A DNA stretch of 64,000 nt from Larkinella soli (GCF_003703975.1 NZ_QTJY01000009.1:208632-272631); one strand, 5' to 3'; shown: positions 1-9,115, counted from the stretch's first letter. Made by a program: numbers and translations. Notes: a model not told the origin generated them from the sequence alone.

Positions 1-2538
1 TCGACGGGGCAGCCGGGTGCCAGCCCGATCATCAAGATCCGCGGTACCGGGACCTTCGGCGGCAACTCGGCGCCCCTCTGGGTCATCGACGGCCTCCAGG
101 TCAGCGACCCGGGCCGGGAGTTCAACCCGAACGACGTCGAGTCCATTCAGGTGCTGAAGGATGCCTCGGCCACGGCGCTCTACGGTTCCCGCGGCATGAA
201 CGGGGTCATCATCGTGACGACTAAACGGGGCAAGAACGGCGCTCCCCGCGTCGATTTCAGCACTTACGCCGGGGTGCAGAGCATTCCGCGCCGGCTGCCC
301 CTGACCAATGCCGCCGAGTTTACGCGCATCAACAACCTGGCCTACAGCAACGCCGGGCTTCAGCCGCTGAAACTCCGTCAGGGCGTCGATACCGACTGGC
401 AGGACGAGTTCTTCAAACAGGGTGCCATGACCGACAACACCCTGACGGTATCGGGCGGAACGCAGAACAGCAACTATCTGATTTCAGCCAACTATTTCTT
501 TCAGGACGGTACCGTCGTCGGACCTTCGTTCCGGCGGTATCAGATCCGGGCCAATACCGAGATGAAGAAAGGCCGGTTTACCATCGGGCAGACGCTGAGC
601 CTGGGCCGCACCAACACCCGCCTGCTGAACGGCAACCCCTTCATCGACCTGATGCGGATGCTGCCGACCATCCCGGTCTATGACCCGACCGTGCCGGGCG
701 GCTACGGCATCGGTGACCCGAGCAACAACACCTTCGGAACCAACCCGATCGGGGCGCAGAAGCTGAACATCAACACCCAGCTCGGCAATCGGATTCAGGG
801 AACCATCTACACCGACATCCGGATTTTCGACTACCTGACCTACCGGCTCCAGGGAAGCCTCGAATACCAGTCGTATTTCGATCAGGGCAAATTCCAGTCG
901 GGCCGGATCAGCCAGAACCAGGTCATCAACCCGCCGACGCTGAGCGAAACCCGGGGCGAGCGCTTCAACCCGCAGATCGAGCAGACACTGACCTTCAACA
1001 AGGATTTCGGCGTCCACCACGTCGACGCCCTCGTCGGCTACACCCGGTATTCGACCAACCTGCGGTTTACGAGCGGCACCGTGCAGGGGACGCCCGCCAA
1101 CATCTGGGTGCTGCGGGCCGGAACCATCTCGCCGGTCGTCGGCGGGGAGGAGTTTGCCAGTTCGCTGATCTCCTATCTGGCGCGGGTCAACTACTCCTAC
1201 CAGAACAAATATTTGTTGCAGGCCAACTTCCGGCGCGACGGCTCCTCGAAGTTCAGCAGGAACGACCTGTACGGCAACTTCCCCTCGGCCTCGGTCGGCT
1301 GGCGGATTTCGGAAGAAGCCTTCCTGAAGGATAACGTCGACTGGATCAACGACCTGAAAATCCGGGCCAGCTACGGCACCGTCGGGAACCAGAACATTCC
1401 GGAGTACGAAATCCAGCAGTTCATCAATCCCAACGTCACCTACGTGCTCGGCAACAGCCAGTCCATCGTTCCGGGGGCCATCAACACCCGCCTGACCAAC
1501 CCGAACCTGCGCTGGGAGAGCAAGACCCAGCTCGACGTCGGTTTCGACGCCAACCTGTTCAACAACCGGATCACCGTCGGCTTTGACTATTATCACGCCA
1601 AATCGAAAGACCTGCTGACCCGCGTTCCCATTCCGTTAACGGCGGGCAGCTCGGGCGAAAATCCCTACGAGAACATTGCTTCCATGCAGAATAAAGGCGT
1701 CGAACTTTCGTTGGGATATAACGGGGCGTCCGGTAAACCGCTTCAGTATTCGCTGTTCGGAACGTTCACGACCGTCCGCAACAAGGTGCTGGGGCTGGTG
1801 CCGGCCAACAACAACCAGCCCATCTTCGGCTGGGGCGGGGTGACCCGCACGGCCATCGGCCACCCGGTCGGGGAGTTTTACCTGCTGCGGATGGACGGCA
1901 TCTTCCAGACCCAGGAGGAAATCGACAACTCGGCCCAGAAAGGCTCGGCCACCCCGGGCGACATTCGCTGGAAGGACGTCAACGGCGACGGCAAGATCGA
2001 CCTCGACAACGACCGTGAATATGCCGGAAGCCCTTTCCCGAAATTCGAGTACAGCCTGAACGCGACGGCCAGCTTCAAGGGATTCGACGCGACGGCCTAC
2101 TTCTACGGCGTTTACGGCAATTCCATCTTCAGCCCGATGCGGTACTGGACCGGTCGTTACGACGACCCCGGCAGCTACCGGACCGACGAACAGCCCTGGA
2201 CCGGGCCGGGTACGTCGAATACTGTTCCGAAGCCGGTGATCGGCGACCCGACACTCAATGCCACCTTCCTGTCCGACCGCTGGCTGGAATCCGGCTCGTA
2301 TCTGCGGATGCGGTCGCTGCAGATCGGCTACAGCCTGCCGGCCAAAACCGTCAGCCGGTGGAAGGTCGTTAGCAGCCTGCGGGTGTACGTCTCGGCCCAG
2401 AACCTGTTCACGATCACGAAGTACAAAGGCTACAACCCCGAGGTGCCCGGTCCGGACCCGATTCTGGGCCGCAGCGTCGACGACGGCAGCTATCCCGGCT
2501 CGCGGATTCTGACGGGCGGTCTTCAGGTTAGTTTTTAA
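1..2538 (+). CDS. SusC/RagA-family TonB-linked outer membrane protein (5' truncated)
   Basis: Outer membrane beta-barrel that imports oligosaccharides with TonB energy, working with the SusD lipoprotein encoded next. The frame is open from base 1, so the signal peptide, carboxypeptidase-like domain and start of the plug lie outside the window. The visible part opens in the plug: KIRGTGTFGG, then PLWVIDG, then the hallmark VLKDASATALYGSRGMNGV, which is diagnostic of SusC proteins. About 750 residues of barrel follow, with many alternating aromatic strands, ending in GGLQVSF with the terminal Phe typical of barrel proteins. It lies 24 bases before susD and two GH43 genes, so it is the transporter of this locus. 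Substrate is inferred only from the GH43 neighbours (arabinose- or xylose-containing glycans). Confidence 0.95.
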   Translation, partial: STGQPGASPIIKIRGTGTFGGNSAPLWVIDGLQVSDPGREFNPNDVESIQVLKDASATALYGSRGMNGVIIVTTKRGKNGAPRVDFSTYAGVQSIPRRLPLTNAAEFTRINNLAYSNAGLQPLKLRQGVDTDWQDEFFKQGAMTDNTLTVSGGTQNSNYLISANYFFQDGTVVGPSFRRYQIRANTEMKKGRFTIGQTLSLGRTNTRLLNGNPFIDLMRMLPTIPVYDPTVPGGYGIGDPSNNTFGTNPIGAQKLNINTQLGNRIQGTIYTDIRIFDYLTYRLQGSLEYQSYFDQGKFQSGRISQNQVINPPTLSETRGERFNPQIEQTLTFNKDFGVHHVDALVGYTRYSTNLRFTSGTVQGTPANIWVLRAGTISPVVGGEEFASSLISYLARVNYSYQNKYLLQANFRRDGSSKFSRNDLYGNFPSASVGWRISEEAFLKDNVDWINDLKIRASYGTVGNQNIPEYEIQQFINPNVTYVLGNSQSIVPGAINTRLTNPNLRWESKTQLDVGFDANLFNNRITVGFDYYHAKSKDLLTRVPIPLTAGSSGENPYENIASMQNKGVELSLGYNGASGKPLQYSLFGTFTTVRNKVLGLVPANNNQPIFGWGGVTRTAIGHPVGEFYLLRMDGIFQTQEEIDNSAQKGSATPGDIRWKDVNGDGKIDLDNDREYAGSPFPKFEYSLNATASFKGFDATAYFYGVYGNSIFSPMRYWTGRYDDPGSYRTDEQPWTGPGTSNTVPKPVIGDPTLNATFLSDRWLESGSYLRMRSLQIGYSLPAKTVSRWKVVSSLRVYVSAQNLFTITKYKGYNPEVPGPDPILGRSVDDGSYPGSRILTGGLQVSF

Positions 2539-2562
2539 TGAATCGATTAAATCAGAAAACCC

Positions 2563-4113
2563 ATGAAACTTCATAAATATCCGGTCTCGCTCCTTCTGAC
2601 GCTGGCCCTGCTGGCCGGCTGCTCGGACGATACCCTGAATAAGGTCAGCCCGAATGCGCTGACCGTCGAGACCTTTTGGAAAACGTCCGACGACGCGGTG
2701 CAGGGCGTCAATGCCACCTACAGCGGGCTTCAGCAGATCGGGGTGCAGCGCTGGCCGCTGTTCCTGTTCGACCTGCGCTCCGACGAAGGCTACAGCCAGA
2801 GCCCCTGGACCGAATTGGCGAACATGACCAAGTTCATCACCCCGAACTCCAACTTCGAGCCGATGTATGTCCAGTGGACGGACCTCTACCGCGCCATCGG
2901 CCGGGCCAACCAGGTGATTGCCTACGTGCCCGACATCGAGATGGACGCCACGCTCAAAACCCGGGTGCTGTCCGAAGCAAAATTCCTGCGGGCCATCTTC
3001 TATTATTACCTCGTGATGAATTGGGGCAATGTGCCGATGGTGCTGACGCCCCAGACGCCCAACGACCGGCCCGATCAGGCCACCGAAGCGCAGGTCTGGG
3101 CGCAGATCGAAAAGGACCTGACCGAAGCGAAAGCCGGGCTGCCGGTGAGTTATGATGCCGCCAACGTGGGTCGGGCCACCAAGGGGGCTGCCACGGCCCT
3201 GCTCGGCAAGGTGCTGCTTCAGCAGCGCAAATGGGCCGATGCGGCCGTTCAGCTGAAGGAGGTGGTGGACCAGTCGCCGACGGTGTATGACCTCGTGCCC
3301 AATTACCAGGACAACTTTACCGCGACCAACGAGAACAACAAGGAGTCGGTGTTCGAGGTGCAGTATGCCTCGGCCAACCGCGGACCGTTCGACGAGCTGG
3401 GCGGTAGCGAGGGCAGCGAACGGGCGCAGTTCTTCGGCGCCCCCGGCATCGGCTGGACGGACGGCCAGCCGACCCGATGGCTGTTCAACGAGTTCATGAA
3501 GGAAAAGACGAAGGACAACAAGGTCGACCCCCGGCTCGACGTCACGATGTGGTATTACCGGCCCAACGATCCGAATTACCTGATTTACGGCAAAACCATC
3601 GAGGAACGGCAGAAACTGTCGAACGGCCGGTATACCGAAAACGACCGGTTCTGGCGGAAATACCAGAACGATTATCCGAACCAGACCGAGAACTACTTCT
3701 CGCCGATCAACTACCGGATGATCCGTTTCGCGGATGTGCTGCTGATGTACGCCGAAGCCCTGAACGAAACCGGCAAAACCGCCGAGGCCATCCCGCTGGC
3801 GAACCGGGTGCGGGCGCGGGTCAACATGCCGAACCTGCCCGCAGGCATGAGCCAGGCGGCTTTCCGCGAACAGCTGCGTCACGACCGGGTGGTTGAGCTG
3901 GCGGGCGAGAGCGTGCGGTTTGCCGACCTGAAGCGCTACGGGTTGTTAGGCCCGGAACTCGCCGGACCCGCCAGCCAGCAGAACCAGCCGCCCTCGGAGG
4001 CCAACTTCGACACCGATTTTAAAAATTTCGTGAAGGGCAAGTCTGAACTCCTGCCTATCCCGCAGCGGGAACTGGACGCCAATCCGAAGCTGAAACAGAA
4101 TCCGGGCTGGTAA
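2563..4113 (+). CDS. SusD/RagB-family nutrient-binding outer membrane lipoprotein
   Basis: Surface glycan-binding lipoprotein that caps the SusC barrel. The 516-residue product starts with a lipoprotein signal (LLTLALLAGC, lipid-bearing Cys near residue 20). The mature N-terminus (LNKVSPNALTVETFWKTSDD) is the usual SusD opening. The TPR-like core contains LRAIFYYYLVMNWGNVP, and the C-terminal half contains NYRMIRFADVLLMYAEALNE, a very conserved SusD block, followed by the LRHDRVVELAGE motif. It ends LKQNPGW, a common SusD tail. It follows susC by 24 bases and precedes the GH43 gene by 19 bases, so the three are almost certainly cotranscribed. Confidence 0.96.
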   Translation: MKLHKYPVSLLLTLALLAGCSDDTLNKVSPNALTVETFWKTSDDAVQGVNATYSGLQQIGVQRWPLFLFDLRSDEGYSQSPWTELANMTKFITPNSNFEPMYVQWTDLYRAIGRANQVIAYVPDIEMDATLKTRVLSEAKFLRAIFYYYLVMNWGNVPMVLTPQTPNDRPDQATEAQVWAQIEKDLTEAKAGLPVSYDAANVGRATKGAATALLGKVLLQQRKWADAAVQLKEVVDQSPTVYDLVPNYQDNFTATNENNKESVFEVQYASANRGPFDELGGSEGSERAQFFGAPGIGWTDGQPTRWLFNEFMKEKTKDNKVDPRLDVTMWYYRPNDPNYLIYGKTIEERQKLSNGRYTENDRFWRKYQNDYPNQTENYFSPINYRMIRFADVLLMYAEALNETGKTAEAIPLANRVRARVNMPNLPAGMSQAAFREQLRHDRVVELAGESVRFADLKRYGLLGPELAGPASQQNQPPSEANFDTDFKNFVKGKSELLPIPQRELDANPKLKQNPGW

Positions 4114-4132
4114 TGCATCCAACTGATAATCA

Positions 4133-5176
4133 ATGAAATTTGCTTTCAAGCTCCTGTGGCTCGGGCTGGTCCTGATCACCTGCCGGCAGACGGAATCCAC
4201 CGTCGATCCGGTGCCGGTCAGCCCGGCGGGGACCTTTACCAACCCCCTGCTGAACTCCGGCCCGGACCCCTGGGTAGTGCGGCAGGGGGACTGGTATTAC
4301 TACTGCCATACCGTGGGCGACCGCGTGCAGCTCTGGAAGGTTAAAAACCTCACCGACCTGAGTGAAACCGAACCCAAAACCGTCTGGAAACCCGCCGACG
4401 GCCTGCCCTACAGCCGGAATGTCTGGGCACCTGAACTGCATCTTCTGGACGGGAAGTGGTACCTCTACGTGACGGCCGGGGCCGGCGACGTGTCGACGCA
4501 GCGGCTCTGGGTGCTCGAAAATGCCTCGGCCGACCCTACGGAGGGTGAGTGGACGTTCAAAGGGCAGCTGACCACGGCCGACAACCGCTACGCCATCGAC
4601 GCGAACGTGTTCGAGTTCGGCGGGAAGCGATATGCGGTCTGGTCGGGCTGGGAGGGCAGTGAGAACGTGGCGCAGAACCTGTACATCGCCCGGATGAGCA
4701 ACCCCTGGACGCTCGAAGGGCCGCGCGTGCTGATCGCGAAACCGGAGTACGACTGGGAACGGCAGGGCGCACCGCCGGCCGTCGACGAGGGACCGGAAGC
4801 GCTCCAGCATGCCGGGAGACTGTTTATGGTCTTCTCGGCCTCGGGATGCTGGAGCGACGACTACGCGCTCGGCCTGCTGACCCTGACCGATAACGGCGAC
4901 CCGCTCAACCCGAACGCCTGGAAGAAAACCCCGCAGCCGGTATTCACGAAGGCGCCCGACGCCCGGGCTTTCGGGCCGGGGCACTGTAGTTTTTTCCGGT
5001 CGCCGGACGGGAAGGAAGACTGGATTCTGTACCACGCCAACCCGCTGTCGGGACAGGGCTGCGGCAACAACCGTTCGCCCCGGATGCAGAAATTCACCTG
5101 GGGGCCGGACGGGACTCCGCAGTTCGGGCGTCCGGTAAAGACCGGTGAGCCGCTGCCGTTGCCGTCGGGTTCGTAA
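4133..5176 (+). CDS. Glycoside hydrolase family 43-like lipoprotein
   Basis: Predicted retaining-fold five-bladed beta-propeller hydrolase acting on arabinose- or xylose-containing side chains; GH43 enzymes invert the anomeric centre. The 347-residue product has a short signal ending in LVLITC, so it is probably a lipoprotein. GH43-type acidic residues are visible: the N-terminal base Asp in NSGPDPWVV (about residue 44), the pKa-modulating Asp in RYAIDANVFEF (about 155), and the acid Glu in VDEGPEAL (about 222). WAPELHLLDGKWYLYVT is another family block. It lies 19 bases after susD. It is strongly similar to the gene at 6375-7436 along its whole length, so the two are likely a local duplication. 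The exact linkage cleaved cannot be read from sequence. Confidence 0.88.
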   Translation: MKFAFKLLWLGLVLITCRQTESTVDPVPVSPAGTFTNPLLNSGPDPWVVRQGDWYYYCHTVGDRVQLWKVKNLTDLSETEPKTVWKPADGLPYSRNVWAPELHLLDGKWYLYVTAGAGDVSTQRLWVLENASADPTEGEWTFKGQLTTADNRYAIDANVFEFGGKRYAVWSGWEGSENVAQNLYIARMSNPWTLEGPRVLIAKPEYDWERQGAPPAVDEGPEALQHAGRLFMVFSASGCWSDDYALGLLTLTDNGDPLNPNAWKKTPQPVFTKAPDARAFGPGHCSFFRSPDGKEDWILYHANPLSGQGCGNNRSPRMQKFTWGPDGTPQFGRPVKTGEPLPLPSGS

Positions 5177-5190
5177 AAAGAGGAAACGGA

Positions 5191-5221
5191 TTGTTTGGGA
5201 AGGGCAGGAACGGTACTTTAG
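5191..5221 (+). promoter_or_regulatory. Bacteroidota-type promoter
   Basis: TTG at 5191-5193 is followed after exactly 20 bases by TACTTTAG at 5214-5221, close to the primary sigma consensus TTG-N20-TAnnTTTG. It lies 31 bases upstream of the dehydrogenase start and just after the GH43 stop, so that gene can be transcribed separately. The surrounding string (ATTGTTTGGGAA then CGGTACTTT) is nearly repeated at 9246-9277. Confidence 0.6.
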
Positions 5222-5251
5222 CGGCCGTAACCATCTTCCTTGCCGTCCGCC

Positions 5252-6181
5252 ATGACTATTTTCGTGTATACCCCGCTGTCGGAAGACAACCGGAATTACC
5301 TGATTCAGCACCTGCCCGACGGCCTGACCGTCCTGTTCCGGAAAGAGCTTTCGGAGGAGGAGCAGAAAGCCGCCTTCCGTGACGCCGACATCCTCATGGG
5401 CAACCCGCCCGTGGCCTGGTTCGCCGAAACCGGCAGGCTGAAGTGGTGGCAGCTCGATTCGGCCGGTTTCGACGGCTACCGGAACGTGAAACTGCAGGCG
5501 AAGGTAACCAACATGGGGGATTATTTTGCCTGGCCCTGCGCCGAAACCATCGTCGCCGGCATCATGGCCTTTTACCGCAACATCCACGAACTGGCGGTAT
5601 TGCAGACGCAGAAAAAATGGGTCGGCGTACCGATCCGGTTCAAACTGAATCTGCTGAAAAATAAAAAAGTGGTCATATTAGGCGCCGGCACGATCGGGCA
5701 GGCGGTTCATCAGATGCTGAGCGGCTTTCAGTGCGAGGTGAAGTTTCTGGCCCGGACCAATCCGCAGGCCGAACTGCATACACCCGAAGAACTGAAGGCG
5801 GTTCTGCCCCGGACCGACCTGGTCGTCAACTGCCTGCCCGGCATGGCCCGCGAATTTTTCTCGGCCGAGATGATTGCCGCCATGAAGCCGGGGAGCCTGT
5901 ATGCCAACATCGGCCGGGGCAGCACCACCGACGAGGACGCCCTGATCGACGCTCTGCAGGAAGGCCACCTGGCCGGGGCGGTGCTGGACGTGACGGAGGT
6001 GGAACCACTCCCGGCCGACAGCCCGCTCTGGACGATGCCGAACGTCATCCTGACCCAGCACACCGGTGGGGGCGTCGCGACGGAGGACGAAGGCAAGGTC
6101 GACTGGTTCATAAAAAACCTGAAGCGGTTCGTGGCCGGTGAGACGCTGGAAAACCAGGTCGATCTGTCGAAAGGGTATTAA
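5252..6181 (+). CDS. D-isomer-specific 2-hydroxyacid dehydrogenase family protein
   Basis: NAD(P)-dependent cytoplasmic oxidoreductase interconverting 2-oxo acids and D-2-hydroxy acids. The 309-residue product has the Rossmann nucleotide-binding motif VVILGAGTIGQAV (about residues 143-155). The catalytic residues are Arg in NIGRGSTTDEDAL (about 221), Glu in VTEVEPLP (about 251) and His in LTQHTGGG (about 270). I chose the ATG at 5252; an upstream TTG in frame at 5240 adds only four residues. It has its own promoter-like site at 5191-5221. Its place between two GH43 genes suggests a role with sugar acids from the same substrate, but the true substrate is unknown. Confidence 0.9.
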   Translation: MTIFVYTPLSEDNRNYLIQHLPDGLTVLFRKELSEEEQKAAFRDADILMGNPPVAWFAETGRLKWWQLDSAGFDGYRNVKLQAKVTNMGDYFAWPCAETIVAGIMAFYRNIHELAVLQTQKKWVGVPIRFKLNLLKNKKVVILGAGTIGQAVHQMLSGFQCEVKFLARTNPQAELHTPEELKAVLPRTDLVVNCLPGMAREFFSAEMIAAMKPGSLYANIGRGSTTDEDALIDALQEGHLAGAVLDVTEVEPLPADSPLWTMPNVILTQHTGGGVATEDEGKVDWFIKNLKRFVAGETLENQVDLSKGY

Positions 6182-6195
6182 ACCACCCCCGGCCG

Positions 6196-6337
6196 GACCA
6201 CCCCCCGGCCCCCTCCTTGGTAAGGAGGGGGAGTGCGCTGCCTAATCAGATCCCTTTTGGGGTACGAACTTGAAAAAAGGAGAAGCCAGGCTTGCGGAGC
6301 TAAGCCCCTCCTTACCAAGGAGGGGTTGGGGGTGGTC
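6196..6337. repeat. Palindromic repeat element, copy A (intergenic)
   Basis: About 142 bases bounded by inverted ends: GACCACCCCC at the left (6196) and GGGGGTGGTC at the right (ending 6337). Each end is itself a hairpin, CCCCTCCTTGGTAAGGAGGGG at the left and CCCTCCTTACCAAGGAGGG at the right. The same left end occurs in copy B at 11685-11832. No coding capacity is seen. It resembles small non-autonomous palindromic elements common in Bacteroidota genomes; mobility by a transposase in trans is inference. Confidence 0.8.
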
Positions 6338-6374
6338 TGGGGCTAAAAGTTACCAAGTTGAGCATTGCCACAGT

Positions 6375-7436
6375 ATGAAAAAAATACTTCTTTACCTCCT
6401 GCTGCTGCCCGGCTTCTGCCTGGGTCAGAGCTTTCGGAACCCGCTGCTGCCTTCGGGTGCCGACCCCTGGAGCATCTATCATGACGGCTTCTACTATTAC
6501 ACCCATACGACCGGACGCAACCTGACGCTCTGGAAAACCCGCTCCCTGGCCGACCTCGCGACCTCGGAGAGGAAAGTGGTCTGGACCCCGCCGGCCACCG
6601 GCCCGTATTCGAAGGAAATCTGGGCGCCCGAACTGCACCGCCTGAGGGATAAAAAAGGAAAGGAACGCTGGTACCTGCTGTTTGCGGCCGACGACGGTCA
6701 CAACCGCAACCACCGGCTCTGGGTGCTCGAAAACGAGTCTGCCGACCCGCTGCAGGGCAACTGGGTCATGAAGGGCCAGGTGAAAACGCCCGAAGACAAG
6801 TGGGCCATAGACGGCTCCCTCTTCGAACACCGCGGCCGGATGTACCTCGTCTGGTCGGGCTGGGAGGGCGACGAAAACGGCCGGCAGGACATCTACATCT
6901 GCCGCATGAAAAACCCCTGGACGGCCAAAGGCAAGCGCACGAAGATTTCCTCCCCGACCTATGCCTGGGAAGTGGACGGCAAGATCCCGAATCCGGGGCC
7001 GGACGACAAACCGGTGGTGCTGGTCAACGAAGGCCCGCAGCCGATCAAGTACGGCAAACGCCTGTTTGTCATCTACTCCGCCAGCGGCTGCTGGACCGAA
7101 AGCTACGCCCTCGGTATGCTCTACACCGACGCCCGGAAAAATCTGATGAAGGCCCGTCACTGGACCAAACACCCGCACACGGTATTCAAGGCCGAAAGCG
7201 TGGCCGGAACCCATGCCGCCGGACATAACTCCTTCTTCAAATCGCCCGACGGTACGGAAGACTGGATTCTGTACCACGCCAACCCGGAAGCCGGTCAGGG
7301 CTGCGGTGGACACCGGAATCCGAGGGCCCAGAAGTTCAGCTGGACGGCCGACGGCATGCCTCAGTTCGGGCAGCCGGTAGCGACCGGGGTGGCGCTGCCG
7401 GTCCCGGCGGAACGGACTGGTGCTGGAAGTCGTTGA
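6375..7436 (+). CDS. Glycoside hydrolase family 43-like secreted protein
   Basis: Second GH43-type five-bladed propeller in this locus, 353 residues. I chose the ATG at 6375 because it gives a clean signal peptide (KKILLYLLLLPGFCLGQ, cleavage after about residue 17); a longer frame runs upstream into the repeat element and is unlikely to be translated. The GH43-type acidic residues appear as Asp in PSGADPWSIYHDG, Asp in WAIDGSLFEHRG and Glu in LVNEGPQPIKYG. It closely matches the 4133-5176 protein, including the SASGCW and DWILYHANP blocks, but is secreted rather than lipid-anchored. The stop codon lies inside a small palindrome (7428-7443), so the last few residues may derive from repeat DNA. 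Confidence 0.87.
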   Translation: MKKILLYLLLLPGFCLGQSFRNPLLPSGADPWSIYHDGFYYYTHTTGRNLTLWKTRSLADLATSERKVVWTPPATGPYSKEIWAPELHRLRDKKGKERWYLLFAADDGHNRNHRLWVLENESADPLQGNWVMKGQVKTPEDKWAIDGSLFEHRGRMYLVWSGWEGDENGRQDIYICRMKNPWTAKGKRTKISSPTYAWEVDGKIPNPGPDDKPVVLVNEGPQPIKYGKRLFVIYSASGCWTESYALGMLYTDARKNLMKARHWTKHPHTVFKAESVAGTHAAGHNSFFKSPDGTEDWILYHANPEAGQGCGGHRNPRAQKFSWTADGMPQFGQPVATGVALPVPAERTGAGSR

Positions 7437-7495
7437 AACGACTGCGCTGCGGACGTCAGGATGCGGTGCATTTAACCCCCGGCTGAAGCCGGGGG
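7428..7495. repeat. REP-like pair of palindromes
   Basis: AGTCGTT-GA-AACGACT (7428-7443) covers the stop codon of the preceding gene. A second hairpin, CCCCCGGCTGAAGCCGGGGG, spans 7476-7495. The pair resembles short extragenic palindromes. No U-tract follows, so it is not a clear terminator. Confidence 0.5.
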
Positions 7496-7591
7496 CTGTC
7501 GACAAACACGCGAAGAAAGCCGGGGGATGTCCTATCCGTTGCCGCCCTCCATCCGGAACGGTTTTAACCGTTTTATTTTGGTCTGAAAATT

Positions 7592-7605
7592 AGTCCTATA
7601 GGACT
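7592..7605. repeat. Perfect 14-base palindrome AGTCCTATAGGACT
   Basis: A perfect palindrome about 70 bases upstream of the lipoprotein gene at 7674. It could be an operator or another extragenic palindromic repeat; the sequence does not decide. Confidence 0.4.
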
Positions 7606-7673
7606 ATGGTACGGCAGCGGCCGGTGCCGGAACTTTGCAACAGTTTTTCAGGATTACAAACCACACTATTCAA

Positions 7674-8465
7674 ATGAAAACTGTTTCAAGCTGGGCCGTT
7701 GCACTGGCCCTGACGGCGCTGGTTTCGGCCTGCAGCCAGGATGATGAGGAAGAAAAGAATGACCCGACGCCGGCCGTGAAGGCCACCGTGGTCAGCGCCG
7801 GCGGCAACATCAACGCCAAACTCGACGAATTCCGCGCTTTGCTGGGAACCCCGGTCAACACCACCCCCAACCAGACCGCCGGTCGGCGGGAAGTCAACTG
7901 GGACGGGGTTCCGGCCAACCTGACCAACGTCAACACCTTCCCGGGTGATTTCTTCAATAATACCGACCCCAACGGCCCGGCCGGGCGCAAACGCGGGCTG
8001 GTCACGACCATTTCGGGCGGAGGAGCCGGAGCCGGTTTCCGCATCAGCGACAATGATTTCGCCGATCTGGCGGCTTCCAACGGCGATCAGTTCAACGCCT
8101 TCAGCCCGGCCCGCACGTTTGCCACCGTAGGCGTCAATCACCACGATGTGACCTTCCAGGTACCCGGTACCACCACGGCCGCGACCGTGAAAGGCTTCGG
8201 CGTGGTTTTCTCGGACGTCGACGACGCCAATGCCACGACGATGGAGTTTTTCGAGGGCGACAAGAGCCTCGGCAAGTTTAAGGCGCCGGTGCGCAGCGAT
8301 GCCGCAGGCATTTCGTTCCTCGGCGTTTTCTTCCCGGAAAACAAGGTGTCGAGAGTTCGGGTAACGACCGGCAATACCGCCCTGGGAGCGAACGTAACCG
8401 ACGGCGGTTCGTATGATCTGGTCGTGGTCGACGACTTCCTGTATGATGAGCCGAAAGCCAACTGA
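7674..8465 (+). CDS. Hypothetical lipoprotein
   Basis: I do not recognise a named family. The 263-residue product starts at the ATG at 7674, which gives a good lipoprotein signal (LALTALVSAC, Cys at about residue 20) followed by an acidic linker (SQDDEEEKND). The mature part contains AGRREVNWDGVPA near residue 80 and a Gly/Ala-rich turn (TTISGGGAGAGFR). A C-terminal region of alternating beta segments (GFGVVFSDVDDAN, GVFFPENKVSRVRV, YDLVVVDDFLYDEP) suggests a jelly-roll-like beta-sandwich. It stands alone between a repeat-rich gap and a strong terminator, so it is probably monocistronic. Surface or periplasmic location is inferred from the signal. Confidence 0.75.
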   Translation: MKTVSSWAVALALTALVSACSQDDEEEKNDPTPAVKATVVSAGGNINAKLDEFRALLGTPVNTTPNQTAGRREVNWDGVPANLTNVNTFPGDFFNNTDPNGPAGRKRGLVTTISGGGAGAGFRISDNDFADLAASNGDQFNAFSPARTFATVGVNHHDVTFQVPGTTTAATVKGFGVVFSDVDDANATTMEFFEGDKSLGKFKAPVRSDAAGISFLGVFFPENKVSRVRVTTGNTALGANVTDGGSYDLVVVDDFLYDEPKAN

Positions 8466-8479
8466 TCCGGTTTCAGATG

Positions 8480-8511
8480 ATCCCGCAGCCTCCGGCCGGA
8501 GGCTGCGGGAT
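8480..8511 (+). terminator. Rho-independent terminator after the lipoprotein gene
   Basis: A 32-base perfect palindrome (16-base arms meeting at CCGG|CCGG) is followed by TTTTCATTTT, 14 bases after the stop of the 7674-8465 gene. Confidence 0.8.
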
Positions 8512-8635
8512 TTTCATTTTCCCGGCTTCTCAAATCGCCCGATGCGTTTCATGTCTGCCGAACAATCCGTATCATTGGAGATTACTTCGCCGATGCCGGT
8601 GAAGCAGTAGCTGAACGGCCGAACTTCAGGCTCCG

Positions 8636-9115
8636 ATGAAAGACGAGAAGCAATACCACCGCATTGATGACGAAATAAAGCAGTCTGCCTGGCGGAACGA
8701 GTTGGATAAGGCAGGCATCAATCTGATTTTCACCGGTAACTGGGTCAAATCCGTTCACAGTGATTTCTTCAAGAGGTTCGGCATTACCTGGCATCAGCAC
8801 AACATCCTCCGCATCCTGCGCGGCCAGAAGCAGCGCCCCATCAACATCAACAGCATCCGGGAACGCATGGTCGACAAGTCGTCGAACGTTTCCCGCATCA
8901 CTGAAAAACTGCTCCGTAAGAAGCTCATCGAATCCCGCCCTTCCGAAACCGACAAACGCGCCGTCGAGATCGTCATCACCCAGAAGGGCCTCGACCTGCT
9001 CAGTCAGATCGAACAGCAGGTCCACGAAATCAATAACCTGCTGGACCACCTCGAACCCAGCGAGCTGATCGTCCTGAATATGCTCCTCGACAAAATCCGG
9101 AACGTCAGCCGGTGA
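8636..9115 (+). CDS. MarR-family transcriptional regulator
   Basis: Cytoplasmic DNA-binding repressor or activator, 159 residues, a normal length for MarR proteins. The winged helix-turn-helix lies at about residues 55-120: ITWHQHNILRILRGQ, then SIRERMVDKSSNVSRITEKLLRKKLI as recognition helix region, then the wing SRPSETDKRAVEIVITQKG with the conserved D-x-R-x-x-x-V/I pattern. The terminal helices would form the dimer interface. No enzyme or pump gene is adjacent in the same direction except the LuxR-type gene at 9309, so its targets are unknown. The repeated palindromes at 9161 and 9292 are candidate sites for this protein or for the LuxR-type protein. Confidence 0.9.
   Translation: MKDEKQYHRIDDEIKQSAWRNELDKAGINLIFTGNWVKSVHSDFFKRFGITWHQHNILRILRGQKQRPININSIRERMVDKSSNVSRITEKLLRKKLIESRPSETDKRAVEIVITQKGLDLLSQIEQQVHEINNLLDHLEPSELIVLNMLLDKIRNVSR

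Noticed and set aside
1636..3882. A long minus-strand open frame across susC and susD
   Set aside because: Both plus-strand genes are clear family members; the minus frame lacks any recognisable domain.
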